Source: JAMCXS01 sp964459065
Lineage (GTDB): Bacteria > Acidobacteriota > Terriglobia > UBA7540
Direction of reading: 5' to 3'
NCBI GenBank assembly: GCA_964459065.1
Contig: CAYWMN010000003.1
Span: forward strand, 1 to 36,406
Length of the DNA stretch: 36,406 bases
Made by a program: the position numbers and the translations under genes. Below, one piece after another: positions 17,593-23,981 of the stretch (positions are counted from its first letter, which is position 1; each line of letters starts with the position of its first letter). The notes beneath the pieces were generated by a model. That model did not search any database. It was not told the DNA's origin and worked only from the letters and a program-made list of their open reading frames with translations.

Positions 17593-17799
17593 ATGGACAG
17601 AGAACAAGGTACGGTAAAGTGGTTTAATGACTCGAAGGGATATGGTTTTATCCAGCGAGCCTCAGGAGATGACGTTTTTGTGCACCACTCCGCTATCCAG
17701 CAGGAAGGTTTCAAGTCCCTTGCCGAGGGCGAGGCTGTTGAATTTACGGTCACGAGAGGTCCGAAAGGATTCCAGGCAGAAAACGTAACAAAACTCTAA
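17593..17799 (+). CDS. Cold-shock protein, CspA family
   Basis: The 68-residue protein is one cold-shock domain (five-stranded OB barrel) that binds single-stranded RNA/DNA and melts mRNA structure. RNP1 is KGYGFIQ (about residues 15-21) and RNP2 is VFVHHS (28-33); the aromatic residues needed for nucleic-acid stacking are present. The start has AAAAGGA about 15 bases upstream, which is a long spacing. It follows an AT-rich leader with a terminator-like hairpin, typical of genes regulated at RNA level by temperature, although this is not shown here. Confidence 0.95.
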   Translation: MDREQGTVKWFNDSKGYGFIQRASGDDVFVHHSAIQQEGFKSLAEGEAVEFTVTRGPKGFQAENVTKL

Positions 17800-17816
17800 G
17801 TTGAGTCACGCTCTGT

Positions 17817-17860
17817 GCCCGTATCAGAAATACGTAAAAATGATGCGGGCCGGAGTTTTC
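17817..17860 (+). terminator. Possible terminator of the cold-shock gene
   Basis: An 8-bp stem (GCCCGTAT at 17817-17824 with ATGCGGGC at 17843-17850, one G-U pair) with an 18-base loop is followed by a short T-run (GTTTTC). It lies about 18 bases after the cold-shock stop codon. Confidence 0.35.
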
Positions 17861-17946
17861 GGGGCCACGGGGGGTAACTCACGCAGATTCAAATCCAATA
17901 TCTGGGGTTTCGATTAAGCGCTCAAGGCAGGGAATACACTTATCGC

Positions 17947-18180
17947 GTGCTCAATCCGAAAGATGGAGATCGAGAGTTCACGCTGAGCATCACCAACCGA
18001 GCCTTTGCAGAGCACCACGTTCCCTATCAGGACGCGGCTGGCATCTGCTATCGGAAACTGCAAAAAGCTCTGGGGTTTGAAACTCCGGAAGAACCTTTCC
18101 CAAGCCATTCCATCCTCTCGGGCAAGGAGCTTGTCGAATACCTTGCACGGCATCGCCCTGCAAGAAGGCGAATCCGCTAA
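17947..18180 (+). CDS. Conserved small hypothetical protein, probable upstream start at ACG 17881
   Basis: From the first canonical start (GTG 17947) the product is 77 residues and contains SITNRAF, FQD/YQDAAGICYRKLQ and a C-terminal helix. The frame stays open back to a TAA at 17875. The upstream codons encode a sensible strand-rich N-terminus (QIQIQYLGFRLSAQ, then GREYTYRV), but there is no ATG, GTG or TTG. An ACG at 17881 sits six bases after GGGGGG, exactly where a start is expected. The true protein is therefore probably about 99 residues, from a non-canonical ACG, or the gene has lost its start. I recall similar short proteins in Acidobacteriota, but no function is known. The next gene is hsp20. 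Confidence 0.6.
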   Translation: MLNPKDGDREFTLSITNRAFAEHHVPYQDAAGICYRKLQKALGFETPEEPFPSHSILSGKELVEYLARHRPARRRIR

Positions 18181-18441
18181 CCACCTCGCGGGCGGAAAAC
18201 CCTATCGTCTTCCACTTCCATTACTTACTGTTCACGGCCGGACAAGTTTCAGGCCTCCTTCCTTGGTGACGGCAATCACTCATAAAGGTGCGCGCCCTCA
18301 CTGCATCCGCCATCCGATCGTCTTAAAAGTAAGATGTTGGTGGGGACTGGCGACGGGGTACAGGCCGGGCCAGATTCGCTTGCCAACCCGCCGTGATAGA
18401 CCCCGCCAGCACCTCCATTCTCAGATGAAAGGAGCCGACCC

Positions 18442-18966
18442 ATGGCAGGGAAATTAATCATCAAGCCTGTAAAAGAGGATGCCCCTGTCAAATTGAGGGA
18501 TTTGGACCAGATGATGGACCGTATGCACAAAATGTATAGTTCCATCGCCAACCGCGCCTTCGAGCTGTTCGAGAACAAAGGAAGAATCTTCGGACGCGAC
18601 CTGGAAGACTGGTTCCGCGCGGAATCGGAACTGTTGCATCCCGTCCATGTCACGATCAAAGAATCGGAAGAGGGGCTCACGGTCCAGGCTGAAGTACCAG
18701 GCTTCAGCGCCGAGGAACTCGAGGTCAACGTTGAACCTCGGCGGCTGACGATCACTGGAGAGAGAGAAACAAAAGAAGAGCAGAAAAAAGAAGGTAGGAC
18801 CATCTATTCGGAGCGATACGCGAACAAGATCCTGCGAGTGGTCGACTTGCCGACCGAGATTGATTCGGCAAAGGTCACAGCGAGCCTGAAAGACGGCGTT
18901 CTCAGCTTTAGCCTCCCCAAAGCCGCTCCGGCGAAGAAAGTCCATATCGAAACAAAAGCTGCATGA
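18442..18966 (+). CDS. Hsp20/alpha-crystallin small heat-shock protein with a DUF2934-like N-terminus
   Basis: The 174-residue protein has a C-terminal alpha-crystallin domain (about 70-165). It shows HVTIKESEEGLTVQAEVPGFSAEELEV, the RRLTITGERE strand pair, and the C-terminal DGVLSFSLPK with A/GVL-type motifs. The N-terminal part (about 20-62) contains IANRAFELFENKGRIFG and DLEDWFRAESELL, which resembles the DUF2934 helical motif (ERAYELYE..., DWLxAE). Such proteins hold unfolded proteins in an ATP-independent way. The start has AAAGGAG nine bases upstream. No CIRCE or ROSE-type element was seen in the 260-base upstream region. Confidence 0.92.
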   Translation: MAGKLIIKPVKEDAPVKLRDLDQMMDRMHKMYSSIANRAFELFENKGRIFGRDLEDWFRAESELLHPVHVTIKESEEGLTVQAEVPGFSAEELEVNVEPRRLTITGERETKEEQKKEGRTIYSERYANKILRVVDLPTEIDSAKVTASLKDGVLSFSLPKAAPAKKVHIETKAA

Positions 18967-18986
18967 CCCATATCGGATGACAGGCG

Positions 18987-19020
18987 ACAGGAAGGAAGGG
19001 TTCAGCGACTTCCTTCTTGT
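18987..19020 (+). terminator. Long hairpin after hsp20
   Basis: Arms 18987-18998 and 19009-19020 give a 12-bp stem (one G-U pair) with a 10-base loop, starting 20 bases after the hsp20 stop codon. There is no T-run, so it may be a Rho-assisted terminator or a 3' stabilising stem. Confidence 0.45.
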
Positions 19021-19059
19021 TGCCAAACGCTGTGGAGCAGAAAGGCGGAAGGAGGGTCC

Positions 19060-19227
19060 ATGAAAGGCAAAGCTACGTGGAAACCCGTAGGCCTTTCCGC
19101 GCACAAGTGGCGTGGGATAGGCCACGGCCGGGGTTCCGCGGGACGATTACAATCTAAGAAGTTGAATGCGAAGCAGGGCTTGGGACGTTCCGGAAGGCAG
19201 GCGCCCTTCACAAGAGCTAAACCCTAA
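19060..19227 (+). CDS. Small basic ORF of 55 codons, hypothetical
   Basis: A 55-residue frame starts at an ATG with a strong Shine-Dalgarno, AAGGAGGG (19049-19056), four bases upstream, and ends at TAA 19225. The product is strongly basic and glycine-rich (MKGKATWKPVGLSAHKWRG..., ending APFTRAKP), with no hydrophobic segment. This composition suits a nucleic-acid-binding peptide, but no family is recognised. It sits between hsp20 and the deacylase gene, whose own start is 49 bases further on, so the two may be cotranscribed. Its existence rests on the ribosome site and the open frame only. Confidence 0.35.
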   Translation: MKGKATWKPVGLSAHKWRGIGHGRGSAGRLQSKKLNAKQGLGRSGRQAPFTRAKP

Positions 19228-19276
19228 CAAGAGGCTGGGAATCAATCGGATGAAAGATGAAGGCGAGGAGGATGCA

Positions 19277-19765
19277 ATGTCAATAGGCCACCGTGTCCGC
19301 GACTATCTCGATTCGCACCGCGTTAATTACGCAGCCCTTCCCCATCCCAAGGCTTTTCTTGCTGAGAAGACCGCTGAAGAATTGCATATCCCCGGTATCT
19401 ATTTTGCGAAATGCGTCGTCCTTCGCGCCGACGGCCGCCCGGTGATGGCGGTATTGCCGGCTTCGCGCCATTTAAACCTTGGAAGGCTCAGAGAATTTCT
19501 TGAAGCAAAGCAGCTCGAAATTATGGAGGAAAACGAACTGAATAATCTGTGCCCCGATTCCGAGTTGGGGGCCTTCCCGCCATTCGGAAACCTGTACGGG
19601 ATGGAAACCTGGGTCGATCGGTCCCTGGGCAAGACAAAAGAAATTGTTTTCAACGCAGGAACTCATCGCGATGCCGTCCGGATGAAATACACCGACTACC
19701 TCAGACTGGCGATGCCCCAAGTGGGCGCCTTTTCAGAGCCCGCACGGCCCCAGCATGCGGCGTGA
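19277..19765 (+). CDS. YbaK/EbsC-family aminoacyl-tRNA deacylase
   Basis: The 162-residue protein is a YbaK/ProX-type domain that hydrolyses mischarged tRNAs such as Cys- or Ala-tRNA(Pro). Marks are the catalytic lysine K45 in FAKCVVL, the GAFPPFGNLYG loop (98-108) and the C-terminal NAGTHRDAVRMKY segment (126-138). The frame extends upstream to 19166, but GGAGG lies five bases before the ATG at 19277 and the conserved domain begins there. An ATG at 19250 is the alternative. Its position after hsp20 suggests a proteostasis theme, though this may be chance. Confidence 0.88.
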   Translation: MSIGHRVRDYLDSHRVNYAALPHPKAFLAEKTAEELHIPGIYFAKCVVLRADGRPVMAVLPASRHLNLGRLREFLEAKQLEIMEENELNNLCPDSELGAFPPFGNLYGMETWVDRSLGKTKEIVFNAGTHRDAVRMKYTDYLRLAMPQVGAFSEPARPQHAA

Positions 19766-19771
19766 AACTCC

Positions 19772-19794
19772 CCGCGACCGCTGGCGCATCGCGG
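19772..19794. terminator. Short hairpin between convergent genes
   Basis: CCGCGA (19772-19777) and TCGCGG (19789-19794) can pair around an 11-base loop, in the 70-base gap between the deacylase gene and the convergent end of the polysaccharide locus. The stem is short and no T-run follows, so this is weak evidence. Confidence 0.25.
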
Positions 19795-19835
19795 TGCAGG
19801 AGAAGGGATCAAAAACTGCATTTAAAATCCCGGGG

Positions 19836-20546
19836 TTACGGCTGGGTGGGGCTGGCAACCCGGCTGCCTGCAGACAAAGGAATTGCGAGGGCGCCGGCTG
19901 CGCCGGCTCCAAGGGCCGCAGCAACCCCCAGCGAAGCTCGGGACGAGAGAGAACCGATATGCCAAGTCCCCGTGGCGCCCCGGCTGGATTTGTTTTCACC
20001 GCGGGCTGAAGGGCCCGGGGCTCCCGCAATCGAAGCGTAGTGACCTTCCAGCACAAACCGCCGGGAGCCACGACGGCCTTCGGTTACAGCAACGCGGCCT
20101 TGCCGGGCGGCAATCAGCAAGCCTCCGTCCGGCTCCAGTTTGACAAAGCACACCGTTTTCCCTCGGCTGGCCGGAACCACCCTGAACAGGGAAGCTGCCA
20201 CAACTACACGCCCCCGTCCAACCGATTGCACCGCTAAAGAACCCGCAGCCATGTCTGCAACCACACGGTTCCCCTGATTATAGAATCGGAGCCGTGCATG
20301 CGCATAAACGGTCACGAGTTCGGACGGTGGAAACTCCAACAGAGCTTTTCCCTGCCGGCCCGTGGTTAAGACGTCATGGTTCAAAATCGTGCCGCTATTG
20401 GGGAGAGAAACTCCTCCTAGTTCGGCGCCGGTCGAACCAACGACTGTTCCCAGGACTTGCGGACTGTGCTGCGCGGCAAGAGGTAGCGTCCAAACGAGAA
20501 ACCCCAGAAACGAAGCTGCAGCCTTCTTCATCAATTTGCCGGTCAA
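19836..20546 (-). CDS. Small exported hypothetical protein (FecR-like beta pattern)
   Basis: The protein has a signal peptide (MKKAAASFLGFLVWTLPLAA within the first 25 residues). A beta-strand-rich body follows, reading GTVVGSTGAELGGVSLPNSGTI and later LLIAARQGRVAVTEGRRGSRRF; the alternation of short strands is reminiscent of FecR-type periplasmic domains. A hydrophobic alanine/glycine-rich stretch lies near the end (GVAAALGAGAAGALAIPL). The likely start is TTG 20546 with GGAGGAC seven bases upstream, five codons before the ATG at 20531; the frame also stays open to 20720. It is the last gene of the polysaccharide locus, 70 bases after wecB. The function is unknown. Confidence 0.6.
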   Translation of the reverse strand: MTGKLMKKAAASFLGFLVWTLPLAAQHSPQVLGTVVGSTGAELGGVSLPNSGTILNHDVLTTGRQGKALLEFPPSELVTVYAHARLRFYNQGNRVVADMAAGSLAVQSVGRGRVVVAASLFRVVPASRGKTVCFVKLEPDGGLLIAARQGRVAVTEGRRGSRRFVLEGHYASIAGAPGPSARGENKSSRGATGTWHIGSLSSRASLGVAAALGAGAAGALAIPLSAGSRVASPTQP

Positions 20547-20616
20547 GATTGTCCTCCACAATTCCTTCAAAAAAGTTTTCGCAGACAATTCAAGACACGC
20601 TCCGGAAGCTTTTCTG

Positions 20617-21816
20617 TTAAGCGACGTCCAGAAATGGCGAAAGGAGTGAATCCACCGTCTTCGGCTCAACCGGGCCTGAAGGGATCCGGATGTTAAACCA
20701 CTCGCAAATAATTTTGACAATGCGTTCGGAGGCGTGGCCGTCCCACAGTGGCGGAATTCGTTGGGCCCGGCTGGGCCTGGCGAGCAAACTCAGCGCCTCG
20801 GCCCGAATCCGCTCAGGATCTAACCCCACAATCCTATTGGTTCCTTGCGTCACCGTTATCGGGCGCTCCGTGTTTTCACGCAAAGTCAGGCAAGGCACCC
20901 CCAGCACCGTCGTCTCTTCCTGGACTCCGCCTGAATCGGTCATGACCATCACGGCGCGCCGCTGCAAGGCCAGAAATTGCAGATAAGACAACGGGGCAAT
21001 CATTCGAATGCCCTTTCCGCTCCTCGAGCCATTCCGATGAGGAACCAAGGCGGCAGCCTCAAGCCGCCTCCGCGTCCTTGGATGAACCGGGAAGATGATT
21101 GGAATTTCGCCGGCGATCGCCTCCAAAACATTCCACACCCGCACAAACTGCTGGGGGTTATCCACCAACCCCTGGCGGTGTAAGGTGAGAACTGCGTACC
21201 GGGGAGGTGCAGGATCTTGGGGATTCCCGTCCAAGCCCAAATCCATAAGGCATCGCGGACTCGAGGCTCTGGGCAACGAGCGTTTCAGCGTGTCGATCAT
21301 GACGTTACCGACAAGAAATACTCCCCTGGAGCGAATGCCTTCCCACCGAAGATTCTCCACGCCGCTGGGCTCACTCACAAAAAGGAGGTCGGCCACGGCA
21401 TCGGTGAGAATTCGGTTGGCCTCTTCCGGCATGGTGCGGTCAAAACTCCGGAGTCCGGCTTCAACATGGGCGACAGGGATGCCGGCTTTGGCCGCTGCCA
21501 GGGCCCCTGCAAGAGTGGAATTGACGTCCCCCACAACCAGAACGACCTGGGGCCGGTACTCTGAAAGCACCGGCGCCAGCCGCATCATGATTTCACCAAT
21601 TTGGCTTGCGGAGTTTCTGGATCGAAGGGCCAATCTTCTGTCCGGAGCGGGAATTTCCAAGTCCTTAAAAAAAGCATCGGACATCGCACTGTCGTAATGC
21701 TGGCCCGTATGAACAAGAAAACTTTCAATTTGTGGGAGGTTGCTCATCACCTTCAGCAGAGGAGCAATCTTCACAAAATTCGGACGCGTCCCCACAATGC
21801 TCAATACTTTCAGCAT
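20617..21816 (-). CDS. wecB: UDP-N-acetylglucosamine 2-epimerase (non-hydrolysing)
   Basis: WecB converts UDP-GlcNAc to UDP-ManNAc for surface glycans. The 399-residue protein has the GT-B fold with SIVGTRPNFVK (6-16), the catalytic-site aspartate in VVGDVNST (D97), HVEAGLRS (E119), MPEEANR (E131/E132), a histidine in LTLHR (H213) and the UDP-binding TDSGGVQEE near the C-terminus. The residues after HR (QGLVDN) differ from the usual HRxEN, so the exact hexosamine substrate may differ. The start 21816 has GGGAGG upstream; the longer frame from 21834 would overlap the preceding gene's stop. It is transcribed after the fused dehydrogenase gene, with a gap of 14 bases. Confidence 0.93.
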   Translation of the reverse strand: MLKVLSIVGTRPNFVKIAPLLKVMSNLPQIESFLVHTGQHYDSAMSDAFFKDLEIPAPDRRLALRSRNSASQIGEIMMRLAPVLSEYRPQVVLVVGDVNSTLAGALAAAKAGIPVAHVEAGLRSFDRTMPEEANRILTDAVADLLFVSEPSGVENLRWEGIRSRGVFLVGNVMIDTLKRSLPRASSPRCLMDLGLDGNPQDPAPPRYAVLTLHRQGLVDNPQQFVRVWNVLEAIAGEIPIIFPVHPRTRRRLEAAALVPHRNGSRSGKGIRMIAPLSYLQFLALQRRAVMVMTDSGGVQEETTVLGVPCLTLRENTERPITVTQGTNRIVGLDPERIRAEALSLLARPSRAQRIPPLWDGHASERIVKIICEWFNIRIPSGPVEPKTVDSLLSPFLDVA

Positions 21817-21830
21817 GTTTCCTCCCTTCA

Positions 21831-23981
21831 TCACGCAGCGAGAAAGACAGGCTTTCCCTTGCGAAGCGCTTCTTCGATTGCGAAAGTCGCCAGGGTGGTG
21901 GTTCTTAAACTGTCAAACTCAATGAGCGGCGAGCCGCCCTTTCGAAGGCAGTTCAGAAAAGCGCGGATTTCGGCCTCATGCCCTTTATCCTGACGCCACA
22001 GCCTGAGGGTGCGTTGGGTCCCGGCAGCGTAGAATCGCATCGTGCGAAAATCTTCGCAGGTGGCGACTTTTGAAGCCCCGTAGATTTCAATCTGCTCCTT
22101 GGGCAGGCGGGGGTCACCTCGTGAGAGATAAGATATTTCAGCCGCTGAACCGTCTGAAAAGCGTATCTGGATTTGCAGGTTTTCGCCTGCCGACTGAGGC
22201 CCGATCACCAACGCCTGCACCTCAAGAGGCTGGGCGGAAGTCATGGCCTGGGCGAAATCAATAAAGTGGCAGACTTCCCCAATAACCCGGCCGCCTCCCC
22301 TGGCAGGGTCACAAATCCAGTGGTTTGCAGGCGCGGGTCCAGCGTTGACTCTGTAAAGGATCGTCAAGGGTTTCTCGCCCGAGGAGAAAAAGCGCAAACA
22401 ATGTTGTGCAAAGGGAGAGAAGCGCCGGTTAAATCCCACGGCCAGCGCGCATTGGGAGTGAACGTAGGCCCTCTCGATGGCTTTGAGTTCCTCTTTGTTG
22501 ACGCATAAGGGTTTTTCGACAAAGACGTGCTTGCCCTTCCCGAGTGCTTCAATGATAAGGGGAGCGTGCAGATGATGAGGGGTGGCAATAAAAATTGTGT
22601 TGACCGAGTCGTCTGCAATGACGGCGCCCGGGTCCGTCGTGCAGGAACGAAAACCGAACCGCATTCCGGCTTTTCTTGCCGATGGCCCGGTCGCGTTGGC
22701 AACACAACAGAGATCAATCCCCTGTTCCTTCTTTAGAACCGGCAGCAACTTCGCGCGACTAAAGGCTCCGGCTCCAATCCACCCGATGCCGATTTCCGCT
22801 TTGCCGGCGGACGGAGAGAAAGCTTTGCGCTTGGGATCAATCACCACATGCCGGGAAGCGTCTGTCACAGCGGGATAGTCCAGAACAATTCCCACACATG
22901 GCCTGCGGTCTTTCCCGGACAACATTTTGTAGGCCTCAACGCCCTGCTCGATCGGAAAGCGATGAGTGACTAAGGGATCAACGCGAACTTTGCCTGAAGC
23001 GATCAGGGCAAGGTAAGCCTCCATGTTCCGCTTCTCGGTCCAACGCACATAGCCATAGGGATAGTCGACACCGTCTTGTTCGTAAGCCCTGTCATAGCGG
23101 CCCGGGCCATAAGAGCGCGAGTAGCGTATCTTCAGTTCCTTCTTGTAGTACAGGTCCCGTGGAACGTCGACTCGAACGTCACCGACAACGACAACCGTCC
23201 CCCGGTCCCGCGCAAGCCGACCAGCCAGCCGGATCGGCCCGGCGGAACGGGTGGAGGCTGTAATCAGAACGACGTCCGCTCCAGGCTCCAGCGCCCGCCC
23301 AGCGTCCCGGGGACGATCCCCGTTGGGAGCAGCGTCCAGGCCCAGAGTTTTCGCCAGGCGCACACGCTCCGGGTCCGGATCAACGCCGCTCACAACGCAT
23401 CCGGCGGCTTTCAGAATCTGGACGGCAATCAAACCCACAAGCCCAAGACCGATCACCGCAACGCGGTCTCCAATCTGAACCTCAGAAATGCGCACTGCCT
23501 GCAGGGCGATCGATCCGATGGCGACCGAGCAGGCTGCTTCGAAGTCCACCCCTTCGGGAATCTTTACGCAGAGGTTCGGCGGAACACAGTTAACTTCCGC
23601 ATGGCTTGCGTAGTTCATACCGGCGCAGGCCACGCGCTCTCCCGGCACAAAATCGCCGGCTCCCGCTCCCACCTCCAGCACGATTCCAGCGGAACTGTAC
23701 CCTGGCGCGATAAAAGTATCCAAACGCGTCTTGACCGCGGACAACGTCTCTTTGAGGCCCGAAGCTCGCGCCTTCCGAATCACCCGCGCGGCCAGATCCG
23801 GCCGCTCCATCACCTTGCCAATCAAAGACTTCCGGGCAAGCGAAGCCAGCGTCCGTTCCGTGCCGCTGCTCACCATTGAAGCCCGCGTCCGAACAAGAAT
23901 CCCCCGCGACAGACAGGTCGGCGACGGAACGTCTTCAACGCAAATCTTGTGCGTTTTCAAATCGTGCAAAAGTTGTTTCAT
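21831..23981 (-). CDS. Bi-domain oxidoreductase: zinc-type alcohol dehydrogenase fused to Gfo/Idh/MocA
   Basis: The 716-residue protein joins two NAD(P)-dependent dehydrogenases. Residues 1-370 are a medium-chain zinc-type dehydrogenase (SSGTERTL, GERVACAG, Rossmann GLGLVG 178-183). Residues 395-716 are a Gfo/Idh/MocA domain (Rossmann GIGWIGAG 398-405, EKP catalytic lysine motif 489-491, ATPHHLHA). Such fused enzymes recur in O-antigen and exopolysaccharide loci next to heparinase-like proteins; a two-step oxidation/reduction of a nucleotide sugar is inferred. It overlaps the preceding WecA-like gene by 47 bases and has an AAGGA Shine-Dalgarno inside that gene. Confidence 0.92.
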   Translation of the reverse strand: MKQLLHDLKTHKICVEDVPSPTCLSRGILVRTRASMVSSGTERTLASLARKSLIGKVMERPDLAARVIRKARASGLKETLSAVKTRLDTFIAPGYSSAGIVLEVGAGAGDFVPGERVACAGMNYASHAEVNCVPPNLCVKIPEGVDFEAACSVAIGSIALQAVRISEVQIGDRVAVIGLGLVGLIAVQILKAAGCVVSGVDPDPERVRLAKTLGLDAAPNGDRPRDAGRALEPGADVVLITASTRSAGPIRLAGRLARDRGTVVVVGDVRVDVPRDLYYKKELKIRYSRSYGPGRYDRAYEQDGVDYPYGYVRWTEKRNMEAYLALIASGKVRVDPLVTHRFPIEQGVEAYKMLSGKDRRPCVGIVLDYPAVTDASRHVVIDPKRKAFSPSAGKAEIGIGWIGAGAFSRAKLLPVLKKEQGIDLCCVANATGPSARKAGMRFGFRSCTTDPGAVIADDSVNTIFIATPHHLHAPLIIEALGKGKHVFVEKPLCVNKEELKAIERAYVHSQCALAVGFNRRFSPFAQHCLRFFSSGEKPLTILYRVNAGPAPANHWICDPARGGGRVIGEVCHFIDFAQAMTSAQPLEVQALVIGPQSAGENLQIQIRFSDGSAAEISYLSRGDPRLPKEQIEIYGASKVATCEDFRTMRFYAAGTQRTLRLWRQDKGHEAEIRAFLNCLRKGGSPLIEFDSLRTTTLATFAIEEALRKGKPVFLAA

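Noticed and set aside
18181..18441. CIRCE or ROSE-type heat-shock control element before hsp20
   Set aside because: I searched by eye for the CIRCE inverted repeat and for a ROSE-like structure and found neither.
18005..18457. Plus-strand 150-codon frame across the hsp20 upstream region
   Set aside because: It overlaps the small hypothetical gene in another frame and ends inside hsp20; composition is not protein-like.
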